Assembly: GCF_012958305.1 (NCBI RefSeq)
Contig: NZ_JABBYO010000008.1
Location: 64,001-128,000 of the forward strand
Length of the DNA: 64,000 nucleotides
Direction of reading: 5' to 3'
Origin: Tautonia rosea
GTDB taxonomy: Bacteria; Planctomycetota; Planctomycetia; Isosphaerales; Isosphaeraceae
Shown here: positions 1 through 8,976 of the stretch, piece by piece
How the letters are laid out: the number at the start of each line of letters is the position of its first letter
Numbering within the stretch: the stretch's first letter is position 1
Made by a program: the position numbers and the translations under genes
The notes under the pieces: model-generated
The model's input: the letters and a program-made list of their open reading frames with translations, nothing else
The model's database searches: none
Told to the model about the DNA's origin: nothing

Positions 1-1
1 C

Positions 2-874
2 AAGTCGCTCGACCAGGCCGCCGCCCTGCTTGACCGTCTTATTGCCCTGCGGGCCGACCGGCACGCGGCGGTTGTGGCGATCGGCGGCGGGGTCGTCGGC
101 GACCTGGCCGGGTTCGTCGCGGCGACCTATGCCCGAGGGATTCCCTTGCTCATGGTGCCGACGACCCTCCTGGCGCAGGTCGATAGCTCCGTCGGCGGCA
201 AGGTGGCCGTAAACCGACCGGCGGCGAAGAACATCGTCGGCAGCTTCCACCAGCCGATCGGCGTCTGGATCGACACCGAGACGCTCATCAGCCTGCCCCC
301 CCGAGAGCTTCGCTGCGGGATGGCCGAGGTGGTCAAGTACGGAGTGATCCTCGACGCACCCTTCTTCGACCTGATCGAACGCGATGCCACGGCCCTCTTG
401 ACCCTGGAGCCCGAGGCCGTCCGGCGGGTCGTCGCCCGCTGCTGCGAGCTGAAGGCCGAGGTCGTCTCTCAGGACGAGCGGGAGGAAACCGGCCTGCGGG
501 CCGTGCTCAACTTCGGCCACACGATCGGGCACGCGATCGAGGCCGTCGCCGGATACGGCCAGGGGTTCCAGCACGGCGAGGCCGTCGCCGCAGGCATGGT
601 GGCCGAGGCAAGGCTGGCCGAACGACTCGGATGGATCGACCACCACCTGACCGATCGGCTTACCCGGCTCTTGCATCATCTCGGCCTGCCGACGAGGGCT
701 CCGGGGCTCGACCCCTCGGCCCTCCGAGACGCCATGACCCTCGACAAGAAGAACCGCGCCGGCCGTATCCGATACGTCCTTCCCCGGTCGCTCGGCCAGG
801 TCGAGCTGACCGACGCCCCGACCGAGGCCGATCTGATCGCCGTCCTGGCCGATCTGACCACCCCCGACCGCTGA
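2..874 (+). CDS. aroB: 3-dehydroquinate synthase, 5' end outside window
   Basis: Second step of the shikimate pathway: NAD-dependent cyclisation of DAHP to 3-dehydroquinate in the cytoplasm. The frame is open from base 2, so the N-terminus lies upstream; about 290 residues are visible, most of a normal ~360-residue AroB. Seen: the NAD-binding glycine motif GGGVVGDLAGF, the block TTLLAQVDSSVGGK, and the zinc-ligand motifs MAEVVKYG, NFGHTIGHAIE and QHGEAVAAGM. These are diagnostic and all intact. The gene converges on the minus-strand outer-membrane protein gene with only 5 bases between the stops and no hairpin terminator. Confidence 0.97.
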   Translation, partial: KSLDQAAALLDRLIALRADRHAAVVAIGGGVVGDLAGFVAATYARGIPLLMVPTTLLAQVDSSVGGKVAVNRPAAKNIVGSFHQPIGVWIDTETLISLPPRELRCGMAEVVKYGVILDAPFFDLIERDATALLTLEPEAVRRVVARCCELKAEVVSQDEREETGLRAVLNFGHTIGHAIEAVAGYGQGFQHGEAVAAGMVAEARLAERLGWIDHHLTDRLTRLLHHLGLPTRAPGLDPSALRDAMTLDKKNRAGRIRYVLPRSLGQVELTDAPTEADLIAVLADLTTPDR

Positions 875-879
875 CCGTG

Positions 880-2244
880 TCAGTACGAGGCGGCGACAGG
901 CGCCCCGGCCTCCCCTCCTGACGCAAGGCGGGCCGGGTTCTTCGGCGCTCCGTACTGGATCGTCAGGCCGCCGAAGATCGAGTCGACCTGCCCATCCATC
1001 CGGGCGCTGGAGCCGGGAATCTGGGCGATCGGCCCCTCGATGTCGTTACGGAAGGCATGGACCCATCCGGCCGAGAAGACGATGTTCTCGTTCAGGCGGA
1101 GGGAGGCCCCCAGCGAAAGCGAGTGCTGGAGGAACCCCGGCGCCTGGACGTTGAACAGGGTCTGGACCTCGTTGATCGGGTTCTCGTTGAACAGGTAGCC
1201 CCCTCGGAGGGTGAGGCGCTCGGTCAGTTGATACTGCCCGCCGACGGCGACGGCGAAGATGCTCTTCCAGTTCAGGCCGCCGCTCTCGATCGAATCCCCC
1301 CAGAGGGCGGCGTTGCGGTAGTCGAAATAGCGAAGGTCGACATCGATCAGGAGCCGATCGATCCCCTTGTAGGCGACACCCCATGAGTAGATCGCCGGGA
1401 CTTCCGCTTGAATGCCGATTCGACGGGGAGACAGGTCGGGGTTGAAGGTATTGTACGACCATTTCTCCTGCCAGATCGGGCTCTTGTACGAGAAGCCGAC
1501 GTTCCACGAGGGGGTCAGCTCATAGAACAGGCCGATCTCGAAGCCGGCTCCCCAGAAGGGTCGGGCATTGGTGGCGGGGGGAAAGGTCGAGACACCGAAC
1601 TCGTCCGGCGGGCCGGGAGCAAAGAAGGCGGGGCTGAACTGGACGGTGCCGGTCGTGATCACGGGAGCCACGGCGACCGCAAGGCGGTCGCTCGCCCGGT
1701 ACGACGCCATCGGCTTGATCGAAAGCAAGGCCGTGTTCGCGTAGATCGGCCCCAGGCCGAAGAACTCGGGAGGCTGACGCGGGCCTAGGGGCGGGGTCGA
1801 GTAACTCCCCGCGAAGTTCACGTTCCCACCCACCAGGCCGAAGATCCCGAGGCCCATCGTGAACGGAGACTCAGGACGGAGCTGAAACGAGCCGCCGACC
1901 GCGATATTGCTGGCCACTCCGCTATCGCTTCGAGAGGTCCCGAAGCGGCTGGTCGTGGGGAAGACTCCGTTGATCGATCCGGCCGGCAGGGCCCCTGAGT
2001 AGTGGATGCTCGGGATGAGCAGCTCCGAGCCGAGCAGGACCTCGTCCCGTTCCAGAAAGCTTAGCGTCGCCGGGTTCCAGTAGCTGGCACCGAAGTCAAC
2101 AGGGGCCGCTGTCGAGGCTCCCGCCATCGCCCGGTTGATCGGCCCCGCCCCCGGGGCAACCACTCCTTGAGCCCTGACCTCGCTCGCCGAGACGACACAC
2201 AGCACGAGAATGGTCACCCACCGAAGGCCGCTCGCTCGGACCAT
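880..2244 (-). CDS. OmpP1/FadL/TodX-family outer-membrane beta-barrel protein
   Basis: 454 residues. A signal peptide (residues 1 to about 25, ending SEVRA) is followed by a FadL-like N-terminal stretch, including INRAMAGAS and the YWNPATLSFL segment that matches the family's NPA signature. The rest is alternating beta-strand with a final strand near GGLTIQYGA, typical of a 14-stranded FadL barrel; the length is also typical. FadL proteins carry hydrophobic substrates such as fatty acids or aromatics across the outer membrane; the substrate here is unknown. The frame is open for 68 more codons upstream, but the ATG at 2244 has an AAAGGACG ribosome site about 10 bases before it and starts the signal peptide, so I chose it. 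Confidence 0.85.
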   Translation of the reverse strand: MVRASGLRWVTILVLCVVSASEVRAQGVVAPGAGPINRAMAGASTAAPVDFGASYWNPATLSFLERDEVLLGSELLIPSIHYSGALPAGSINGVFPTTSRFGTSRSDSGVASNIAVGGSFQLRPESPFTMGLGIFGLVGGNVNFAGSYSTPPLGPRQPPEFFGLGPIYANTALLSIKPMASYRASDRLAVAVAPVITTGTVQFSPAFFAPGPPDEFGVSTFPPATNARPFWGAGFEIGLFYELTPSWNVGFSYKSPIWQEKWSYNTFNPDLSPRRIGIQAEVPAIYSWGVAYKGIDRLLIDVDLRYFDYRNAALWGDSIESGGLNWKSIFAVAVGGQYQLTERLTLRGGYLFNENPINEVQTLFNVQAPGFLQHSLSLGASLRLNENIVFSAGWVHAFRNDIEGPIAQIPGSSARMDGQVDSIFGGLTIQYGAPKNPARLASGGEAGAPVAASY

Positions 2245-2635
2245 GGGAATCGCGTCCTTTCTGAACGTGTGTCGATCAGACCAGCATGGCGAGGCCAGGG
2301 AAACGGCAAGCCCAGCGTCCGGAGTCGCCCCCACCTCGGGTTCGGCGAGCCGAGGCATCCGGCCTCGCAACAGGCAGCGGAGCCAACGCGGCTCGGTCGA
2401 ATCGCACGAGCGGAAGGAGCTTCTGGTCCCCTCGGCTTGAACATTCAACCGTTCTGAAGGTCATCGGCAGGACTCGCTCCGACGATCAGAAAAACCGGCA
2501 CAATCGACAAAAATCCCCAGATCCACAGACAGGCTGTTGGTGCAGATCCCTGGCGATCGGCGTTGAGCCTGTCGGAGGGCATGGTCTTCGTACTCGTTGG
2601 TGAAGGGCTATTGAGCGGTCGATCGGTCGAGGCTG
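2245..2635. other. Gene-free interval between the outer-membrane protein gene and moaB
   Basis: 391 bp upstream of the FadL-type gene and downstream of moaB, both minus strand. It should hold the promoter of the barrel protein. The only structure I see is an 8-bp inverted repeat (GACAGGCT at 2528-2535, AGCCTGTC at 2566-2573) with a 30-base loop; it lacks a T tract, so I do not call it a terminator. Confidence 0.5.
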
Positions 2636-3175
2636 TCATTTCCTGGGCCGGAAGGCGGCGATGCGGTCGGGGTTCGTCTCCAGTCGGGGGCCGCCGATGA
2701 GGTCGATGCAGTAGGGGACGGCGGGCATGACGGCATCGAGGCACTCGGCAATGGCCCTCGGCTGTCCTGGCAGGTTGATGATGAGGGACTTGCCCCGGAT
2801 GACGGCCGTCTGGCGCGAGAGGATGGCCGTCGGTACCTTGGTCAACGAGACCTGCCGCATCAGCTCTCCGAAGCCGGGCATCGGCTTCTCGGCCACGTCG
2901 AGCGTGGCCTCGGGGGTCACGTCTCGGGGAGCGGGCCCGGTGCCTCCGGTGGTGACGATCAGGGGGCACCTTTCGCGGTCGGCCAACTCGATCAAGGTGG
3001 CGGCAATCTGCTCGCGATCGTCGGAGACCAAGCGGGGAACCGGCTCCCAGGCCGAGGTGAGAACCTCGGTGAAGTACTGGTGGATGGCCGGGCCGCCGCG
3101 GTCTTCGTATTCCCCCCGGCTGGCGCGGTCGGAGACGGTGACGATGCCGATGCGGGCGGTCGGAGTGTCGGTCAT
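2636..3175 (-). CDS. moaB: Molybdenum cofactor biosynthesis protein MoaB/Mog family
   Basis: 179 residues, one MoaB/Mog (MPT-binding) domain. The domain starts with RIGIVTVSDRASRGEYEDRGG and has the family motif TTGGTGPAPRDVTPEAT around residues 75-91 and the loop SLIINLPGQPRAI near 135-147. Members bind molybdopterin; Mog adenylates it before metal insertion by MoeA, while MoaB's exact role varies. The insertion between the motifs and the length fit Mog/MoaB of planctomycetes. moeA lies 21 kb away at 24338. The open frame continues far upstream on this strand, but that is an antisense shadow of the amidase and peptidase genes; the ATG at 3175 begins the conserved domain and faces a 136-bp divergent promoter region. 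Confidence 0.9.
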   Translation of the reverse strand: MTDTPTARIGIVTVSDRASRGEYEDRGGPAIHQYFTEVLTSAWEPVPRLVSDDREQIAATLIELADRERCPLIVTTGGTGPAPRDVTPEATLDVAEKPMPGFGELMRQVSLTKVPTAILSRQTAVIRGKSLIINLPGQPRAIAECLDAVMPAVPYCIDLIGGPRLETNPDRIAAFRPRK

Positions 3176-3311
3176 GGGTGCGATCGTCCTTCGAGTCGGG
3201 AGAGGGAGCCCCTGGGTTGACCGGCCTATTGTGCAACCAGGGCGGGGCATTGCACAATCGGCCCGAAGGCTCGACCCCTCGGCCCGATCGACCGGACTGG
3301 AGCGACCGACC

Positions 3312-3539
3312 ATGCGCCCTCCCTCTCCCCAGGAACGCCCCGACCGGTTCGGCCCGGAACCCTTCCGGCTGTACGCCAAAGAAGTCCTCCGGCTGGAACT
3401 GGAGGACCAGCAGCTTGAGGCCCTTCGCGGGCTGGTCAACAGCCTGATCGCCGAGATGGAGCTGATGGACCAGGTGGATCTGGACGGCGTCGAGCCAGAC
3501 ATCGCCTTCGCCCTCGATCCGGAAGGCTGGCCGCGATGA
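3312..3539 (+). CDS. GatC/AtzG-like small amidotransferase subunit
   Basis: 75 residues: a helical hairpin with an acidic, proline-containing tail (GVEPDIAFALDPEGWPR), like GatC or AtzG-type proteins that wrap around and stabilise an amidase-signature partner. A GGAG ribosome site lies just upstream of the ATG. Its TGA overlaps the ATG of the following amidase (ATGA), so the two are translationally coupled. That coupling is the strongest argument that it is the amidase's partner. Whether the pair forms a tRNA-dependent amidotransferase (GatCA, with GatB elsewhere) or a small-molecule amide hydrolase like AtzG/AtzE cannot be settled here. Confidence 0.7.
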   Translation: MRPPSPQERPDRFGPEPFRLYAKEVLRLELEDQQLEALRGLVNSLIAEMELMDQVDLDGVEPDIAFALDPEGWPR

Positions 3540-4954
3540 TCGACCTCGACCTGACCCAGACCAACGCCCAGGCCATCGCCCAGCGGGTCAACACCGGGGA
3601 GTTGAAGGCCGTCGAGGTGGTCCGAGCGGCGCTCGACCGGATCGAGGCCCACAACGACCGCCTCCGCGCCTTCATCACCGTGACGGCCGATCAGGCGATG
3701 GCCGAGGCCGAGGCCGTCGATCGGGCGGTCGACACCGGCCAATCCTTCCCTCTGGCCGGCGTTCCTCTGGCTGTGAAGGATGGCTTCTGGACCAAAGGGG
3801 TTCCGACGACCAACGGCTCGAAGGCCCTGCTCGACTTCGTGCCCGAGGCCGACGCCGAGGCGGTCGCCCGCCTGCGCAAGGCCGGCTGCGTGCTGGTGGG
3901 CAAGTCGTTGATGCACGAATATGCCTATGGGTTCACCAGTGAGAACCCGCACTTCGGCAACGCGCGGAACCCCTGGGCTCCCGATCGCGTGCCCGGCGGG
4001 AGCACGGGAGGAGGAGCGGTCGCCCTGGCCGCCGGAATGGCGCTCGCAAGCGTGGGAGGCGATACGGGAGGGTCGGTCCGGCAACCGTCGGCGCTCTGCG
4101 GGGTGGTCGGGTTGAAGGTGACCTACGGCCGGGTCAGCCGACACGGCGGGATCCCGCTGAGCTGGTCGATGGACACCGTCGGTCCGATGGCCCGGACGGT
4201 CGGGGACGCGGCCCTGATGCTCGCCGTCATGGCCGGCCCCGATCCGAAGGACCCGGCCACGGTCTCGGCCCCTGCCCTGGCCGATCCGCTGTTGAGAGCG
4301 GGAGCGGGAGGGCTGCAAGGGCTTCGCATCGGCGTGCCAACCGGCCATTCCTTTGACGTGGCCGAGCCCGAGGTAGCCGCCTCGGTCCGGGACGCGATCG
4401 AGGTCTTGCGGGGGCTGGGGGCGAACGTCGTCGAGGTGGCGTTCCCCGGTCCTGAATTGCCGAGGGCCGCCCACCGAGCAATCATCTTCACCGAGGCCAC
4501 CGCGGCCCACGAAGCAACCGCCAGACAAAGGAACAATGGCCTGAGCGACGAGATCCGCAACCTCTTGCTCGCAGGGCTGTTCCTGACGGGCGATCGGTAC
4601 CTCGACGCGCAGCGCCTCCGACGCCTGGTGATCGAGCAGTACCGCCAACTCTGGCGATCGTTCGACGTGCTCGCCCTGCCGACGAGCCCGATCGTCGCCA
4701 CGCCGATCGGCGTGCAGGAGGTCGAGGCCGGAGGACAGCGGACACCGTTGGTGCAACTGTATCTCGACCATACCTTGCCCTTGAACCTGACCGGCCAGCC
4801 GGCCCTGTCGGTGCCTTGCGGGTTTTCGGCCTCGGGATTGCCGATTGGTCTGCAACTGGTCGGCCGACCGTGGGACGAGGCGACCTTGCTGCGGGTCGGC
4901 GTCGCATACGAGTCGGCCACCCACTGGACCGAACGGAAGCCGCCGGGCCTTTGA
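3536..4954 (+). CDS. Amidase-signature family hydrolase
   Basis: 472 residues. It has the complete Ser-cisSer-Lys triad of amidase-signature enzymes: K81 in LAVKDG, cis-Ser S156 in PGGSTGGG, and nucleophile S180 in GDTGGSVRQP, 24 residues after S156 as in the family. The segment CGVVGLKVTYGRVSRHGG also resembles GatA, but the following residues (IPLSWSMDTVGPMARTV) look more like general amidases and AtzE than bacterial GatA. It cleaves or transfers amide nitrogen in the cytoplasm. It is coupled to the small GatC/AtzG-like gene by an ATGA overlap. Substrate unknown. Confidence 0.88.
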   Translation: MIDLDLTQTNAQAIAQRVNTGELKAVEVVRAALDRIEAHNDRLRAFITVTADQAMAEAEAVDRAVDTGQSFPLAGVPLAVKDGFWTKGVPTTNGSKALLDFVPEADAEAVARLRKAGCVLVGKSLMHEYAYGFTSENPHFGNARNPWAPDRVPGGSTGGGAVALAAGMALASVGGDTGGSVRQPSALCGVVGLKVTYGRVSRHGGIPLSWSMDTVGPMARTVGDAALMLAVMAGPDPKDPATVSAPALADPLLRAGAGGLQGLRIGVPTGHSFDVAEPEVAASVRDAIEVLRGLGANVVEVAFPGPELPRAAHRAIIFTEATAAHEATARQRNNGLSDEIRNLLLAGLFLTGDRYLDAQRLRRLVIEQYRQLWRSFDVLALPTSPIVATPIGVQEVEAGGQRTPLVQLYLDHTLPLNLTGQPALSVPCGFSASGLPIGLQLVGRPWDEATLLRVGVAYESATHWTERKPPGL

Positions 4955-5026
4955 GCCGAGGACCGGCAGGAACGTGTGAGCCTCTGATCGTCGATGACTG
5001 TTTCCACCTCCGGAGGAGCCGGACCG

Positions 5027-6229
5027 ATGTTCGACCTGCCCGCCATTCAGGAATCGCTCTGCCAGTTCGGCTTCGACGGCTGGCTCCTGTACGACTTTCG
5101 GGGAAACAACGTGCTGGCGAGGAGAGTCCTCGACCTGGCGCATCGGCCGACCGGGTCGCGGCGGTTCTTCTACTTCATTCCGAAGCAAGGGGAGCCGAGG
5201 AAGGTCGTCCACCGAATCGAGCCGGGGGCCCTCGACCACCTGCCGGGAGAAGCGACGGTCTATCTTAAATGGCAGGAGCTGGAAGCCGGGGTCCAGGCAA
5301 TGCTCGGCGGGGCGAAGCGGGTGGCGATGGAATACGCCCCTCGGGTCTCGAACCCGTACATCGCCCGGATTGATGCCGGGGTGATCGAGCTGGTCCGGTC
5401 GTTCGGGGTCGAGGTCGCAGCCTCGGGCGACCTGATCCAGCAGTTCGAAGCCTCGTGGACCGACGAGCAATGGGCGATGCACCTGGAGGCGACCGGCGTG
5501 ACGACCGAGGCGTTCAACATCGCCTTCGGCCTGATCGCCGAACGGACGAGCGGGGGCGGCTCGATCCGAGAGACCGAGGTGCAACAGGTCATTCTCGACC
5601 ACTTCGAGCGTCACGACCTGACGACCTACTCGCCGCCGATCGTGGGGGTCGGTCCGCACAGCGGCGACCCGCATTATGAGCCGAAGGCGGGGCAGGACGC
5701 CGAGATCCGCGAAGGGGATTTCGTCCTGATCGACCTCTGGGCCAAGTGCGATCGGCCGGGAGGCGTGTACAGCGACCTGACCCGCGTCGGCTTCGTCGGA
5801 ACCGAGGTCCCGGAGCGGTTTGAAGCCATCTTCCAGATCGTCGCCCGAGCCCGAGACGCCGCGATTGCCCGCGTTCGAAACGCCTTTCAGACCCGCACCC
5901 CGTTGCGAGGCTTCGAGGTCGATGACGCCTGTCGCCACGAGATCGAGGCCGCCGGCTACGGCGAGGCGTTTATCCACCGGACCGGCCACAGTATCGGCGA
6001 GGAAACGCACGGCAACGGCGCGAACATGGACAACCTTGAAACCCACGAGACCCGCCTGGTGCTGCCCCGCACCTGCTTCTCGATCGAGCCGGGGATCTAT
6101 CTGCCCGAGTTCGGGGTGCGCTCGGAGGTGGACGTCTTCATCGACGCCGACGGGGAGGTCCACGTCACTGGAGGACTTCAGACCCGCGTCCTGCCGATCC
6201 TGAGCGATCCGACCGCCTCGGGCCAGTAA
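5027..6229 (+). CDS. M24-family metallopeptidase (Xaa-Pro aminopeptidase-like)
   Basis: 400 residues. An N-terminal creatinase-like domain (about 1-145) is followed by a pita-bread catalytic domain. The five metal ligands are present: D236 (LIDLWAK), D250 (VYSDLTRVGF), H321 (RTGHSIG), E354 (FSIEPGIY) and E367 (VRSEVDVF). It should cleave N-terminal residues, probably before proline, in the cytoplasm with two metal ions. The spacing D236-D250 is 14 residues, a few longer than in classical M24 enzymes. An ATG at 4994 is in frame, but GGAGGAG at 5012-5018 sits 8 bases before the ATG at 5027, so I chose that start. Confidence 0.88.
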   Translation: MFDLPAIQESLCQFGFDGWLLYDFRGNNVLARRVLDLAHRPTGSRRFFYFIPKQGEPRKVVHRIEPGALDHLPGEATVYLKWQELEAGVQAMLGGAKRVAMEYAPRVSNPYIARIDAGVIELVRSFGVEVAASGDLIQQFEASWTDEQWAMHLEATGVTTEAFNIAFGLIAERTSGGGSIRETEVQQVILDHFERHDLTTYSPPIVGVGPHSGDPHYEPKAGQDAEIREGDFVLIDLWAKCDRPGGVYSDLTRVGFVGTEVPERFEAIFQIVARARDAAIARVRNAFQTRTPLRGFEVDDACRHEIEAAGYGEAFIHRTGHSIGEETHGNGANMDNLETHETRLVLPRTCFSIEPGIYLPEFGVRSEVDVFIDADGEVHVTGGLQTRVLPILSDPTASGQ

Positions 6230-7237
6230 GCCAGGCGGTCGGTGCGCCTCCGATGCGCGGCGCGGTGGGCCAGAACACGGCAGGAGCCGATTGACGCATC
6301 TTGTTTTGGCTGAGGGATTTGCCTGAAGCCTGGGGCAATTCGTTTCGGGAATGAGCGCGGTCGCTCCGGCCGAACCGGCTCCCGCGACCCGCACGGAAGG
6401 GCGGGAGGCATCGAGCGGGATCGAGGCGTCTCCTCGGGAGCCCCGGTGCGCCTTCCGTGCGCGATCTGGTGCGCTGACGGCTCGCTTCGCAAGTCGTTTT
6501 CGGGAAATGCGTTGCCTCGAATCACCTGGTTCGTTTCGGGAATCGGGGGATGGAGGAATGGGTTCGTTTCGCGCCTCGACCGAGCGGGCGATCGAACACG
6601 ATCCTGTGCCAGAAGGTCGAGGAAAAAGAGCAATCATGCAACCACGCATGAATCACCGAGAAGGCATGTCAGCGGAACGTCACGGAGGGAGGAATCGAGC
6701 CGGATTGAGAATGCGAGCGTTCAGGGACAGGAGCGAGCGAGCCTCTCTAAGAATCTCTGAATTGAGGGGGGCGGGAGTCACTTTTTCTTGCCGGAAATTG
6801 GGGAGCACCAGGACCATCGAGGGGGTCGAACGCGGGGTGGGGAGGGTCGGGATCGACAAGGGATGTTGCCACCATTCAACAGTTCGCGCCGATTTCATGC
6901 ATGGAGCGACACAGAATCGCGGGGGGAGGTGTAGAACGAGTACGAGGGAGGGGGGCAAAGGTTCAGCACCTTGGCCGGGTCCCTTTCCTCAGACAAGGAG
7001 TTGATCCGGGGGAACTCGGGCGACCGGTCGGTGACTGGGAGCCGAGGAGCCCGGAACCTCGGCACGTGAGGGCAGGGTCCGTTCTCGCGGGCAATGGCAG
7101 GTCAGTGTTGGGGCCCCTTTGGGATTGCCCGATCGAAAGGCAAGCGGCGAAAGACCCCAGACGCGTCTTCTTGGGACGACGACGGGGGAGGGATCGCCGT
7201 CCGCAGATTGATCGAGCGGCCCTGGGAAAGGTTCCAA
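6230..7237. other. 1-kb gene-free region with repeated GTTCGTTTCGGGAA-like motifs
   Basis: No open frame here has a credible family signal or codon pattern. The first half holds four variants of one motif (tTCGTTTCGGGAA), at 6339-6351, 6494-6507, 6528-6542 and 6560-6572, plus GGTGCGC words near 6446-6474. The same motif reappears inverted in the gene-free region at 42.8-43.3 kb. The second half is the leader and promoter region of the PEP-CTERM gene; I see no convincing -35/-10 pair. Confidence 0.55.
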
Positions 7238-8083
7238 ATGGCCACGTGGTTTTTGATGAGGAAACGAACGTTGATGGAACTTCGATCGCGCGTTTTTGGA
7301 ATCTTGGCCTTGTTGGGGGTGGCCATTCCAGCCCAGGCGGGGCAAATTTATGTCAACTCTCCCCTGGTGACGATCGACTCGGTCGGCGGCACCGTGGCCA
7401 ATGCGAAGTATCGCCTGTCGAACACCGGGTTTGATGTGAGCCTCGACAACGCTCCCAGCACCGTCACCCCGGCCGATCAGGTGACGGCCACCTTGGGTAA
7501 CGTGGCGACGACCAGCGGCAAGGTGTTTGAATTCATGCTGGAACACCGCGCCGGCGAGGGGATCATCTTCAGCCTCGACGGGCCGGGATCGCTCGATCGG
7601 ACGGTCTCGTGGGGGACCTTCACCACCACTCCGTCCGGATCGAACAAGGCGAACCTGAACGGCAAGCTGCCCCCTTCGGCGTTCAACTCGCTGGTGCTCA
7701 GCGCACGGGCGACACAGGCGGGATCGTCGTTCGCGTTTGATGACCTGAACTTTTCCGGGGCCGGTCTGTCGCTTGCCGACGGCAGCTTTCTGTCGGGCAC
7801 GGTGACGCCGAGCACGGGCGATCCGCTGGGCTTCATCAACCAGCGCCTTTATTCGAATGTGAACCTAGCGGATTTCAACTGGACCCTGACGGGAACCCTG
7901 ACGGGAACGAAGCTGTTGACCGGCGGTGATGAAACGGTCCGCTTCAACGTGGGCTTCCAGCAGGTCTCGGCGACCGTCGTGCCGGAACCGTCGACGCTGG
8001 CGATGGCCGGCATCAGCTCGGTGGCCCTGGCGGGCTTCGGCCTGCATCGGCGGCGACGACACCGTCGGGCGAAGCACGATTGA
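7238..8083 (+). CDS. PEP-CTERM sorting-domain protein
   Basis: 281 residues. N-terminal signal peptide ending near VAIPAQA, a beta-rich Ser/Thr/Gly-rich exported body, and a C-terminal PEP-CTERM signal: VVPEPSTLAMAG, a hydrophobic helix, then an Arg-rich tail (HRRRRHRR). In other bacteria this signal is processed by exosortase and linked to extracellular polysaccharide export; no exosortase is in this window. Body function unknown. Start choice: ATG at 7238 has AAAGG six bases before it; ATGs at 7256 and 7274 are also possible and only shorten the signal peptide. A rho-independent terminator follows at 8371. Confidence 0.82.
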   Translation: MATWFLMRKRTLMELRSRVFGILALLGVAIPAQAGQIYVNSPLVTIDSVGGTVANAKYRLSNTGFDVSLDNAPSTVTPADQVTATLGNVATTSGKVFEFMLEHRAGEGIIFSLDGPGSLDRTVSWGTFTTTPSGSNKANLNGKLPPSAFNSLVLSARATQAGSSFAFDDLNFSGAGLSLADGSFLSGTVTPSTGDPLGFINQRLYSNVNLADFNWTLTGTLTGTKLLTGGDETVRFNVGFQQVSATVVPEPSTLAMAGISSVALAGFGLHRRRRHRRAKHD

Positions 8084-8087
8084 TGGA

Positions 8088-8210
8088 CTAGTGTGGTTTT
8101 CGATTGAGCGGAGCGGCTCGCCGGGAAATGGGGGACAGGCACCTCGAAGACTCGGAGCCAGTCCCCATTTCCCTGACCCTTCACAGGCAAACGGAAACTG
8201 GACTAGACCA
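8088..8210. repeat. REP-like palindromic repeat, copy 1
   Basis: Starts at CTAG (8088), continues GGGAAATGGGGGACAGG, a short spacer, then GAGCCAGTCCCCATTTCCC and a conserved flank to about 8210. Near-identical DNA lies in the opposite orientation at 31170-31296. The two CCCATTTCCC-type arms can form a hairpin. It looks like a REP/BIME-type intergenic element of the kind mobilised by RAYT transposases; no such transposase is in the window. Confidence 0.7.
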
Positions 8211-8261
8211 TGGTCGAGAACTGGCCTCGGCGGCGCTAACGATGCTCGCCGCCGGTGCCTC

Positions 8262-8318
8262 AAGGTTTCCGCCAGAGCGAGGGCAAAGGCCTTAGCGTGT
8301 GCTTCCGGCGGAAACCTT
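8262..8318. repeat. Inverted repeat AAGGTTTCCGCC / GGCGGAAACCTT
   Basis: Perfect 12-bp inverted arms at 8262-8273 and 8307-8318, separated by 33 bp. The GGTTTCCGC word also occurs at the end of the REP-like repeat (31280-31292, inverted) and at 18074-18092, so it seems to belong to the same repeat family. Confidence 0.55.
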
Positions 8319-8370
8319 CCTCAAGAACGAATGTGCTCGTGTGACGTGTTGTGAGAATCAAATGGGGTGA

Positions 8371-8414
8371 AAAACGGCTCGGGGCGGCCGACCGCTCCCG
8401 AGCCGTTTTGTTCG
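8371..8414 (+). terminator. Rho-independent terminator of the PEP-CTERM gene
   Basis: Perfect 13-bp stem AAAACGGCTCGGG (8371-8383) with its complement at 8397-8409, a 13-base loop, ending in a T-rich run. It lies 290 bp after the PEP-CTERM stop and before the converging DUF1579 gene; its A and T flanks let it act on both strands. Confidence 0.85.
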
Positions 8415-8460
8415 ATTTTCAAGGCGGGCTGAGGGTCTGGGGCGGAGCTGGCCTTCAGGA

Positions 8461-8976
8461 TCAGGCGGAGAGACGCTCGTGAGCGGCGCCCGGTGCCGCG
8501 GAACGACGGCGGTAGCGCATGGTCATGAAGGAAATCCAGTTGCCGTCGTCGGAGAGGAGCTGCGAGCGCATGATCCGGTGGTCGTCGTCGACGAGCTCAA
8601 TGATATCCTGATACTTCGAAACACCCTCGCTGGAAAAGCTGGGGCCTTCAGCGTCGAGGGTCAGGATGCGAGCGTCGGCGTCGAGCGAGCCCTCGTAGGT
8701 CCAAAGGTGGGTCATCATCGAGGCCACGAAGGTGCCGGTGAATCGGCCGATCGTCGGGTTGAAGCCGAGGGTCATGAGCGAGATCGACGGCTGGCCGTTG
8801 GGGCCCTCTCCGTGAATCTCGGCGACCGTCCAGAGCCCGCCGAGCGACCGGACGACCTCGGTCCCGGTCGAGGTCATCGGCGGCTGATCCGGCCCCATCA
8901 GACACTCCATCTCATACGACCATTCCCCGATCAGTGCATCGAGCCAGCGGTGTTCACGGGTCGGTTCCGATTGCAT
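8461..8976 (-). CDS. DUF1579 domain-containing protein
   Basis: 171 residues. It matches the DUF1579 pattern of short cytosolic beta-barrel proteins: an N-terminal EHRWLDALIGEWSYE block, GTEVVRSLGGLWTVAE, then LGFNPTIGRFTGTFVASMMT. Members are widespread in planctomycetes and have no assigned biochemical activity. There is no signal peptide. The ATG at 8976 has a strong GGAGG site about 6 bases upstream; an in-frame TTG one codon earlier is less likely. Convergent with the PEP-CTERM gene across a terminator. Confidence 0.82.
   Translation of the reverse strand: MQSEPTREHRWLDALIGEWSYEMECLMGPDQPPMTSTGTEVVRSLGGLWTVAEIHGEGPNGQPSISLMTLGFNPTIGRFTGTFVASMMTHLWTYEGSLDADARILTLDAEGPSFSSEGVSKYQDIIELVDDDHRIMRSQLLSDDGNWISFMTMRYRRRSAAPGAAHERLSA

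Noticed and set aside
3176-6649. Very long minus-strand open frame running from moaB through the amidase and peptidase genes
   Set aside because: Only the last 179 codons (2636-3175) show a family. The rest is antisense to two well-supported genes and is Arg/Gly/Pro/Asp-rich, as expected of a GC3 shadow.
6351-7004. Possible 217-residue protein
   Set aside because: Arg/Gly/Ser-rich, spans the repeated motifs, no ribosome site, no family.
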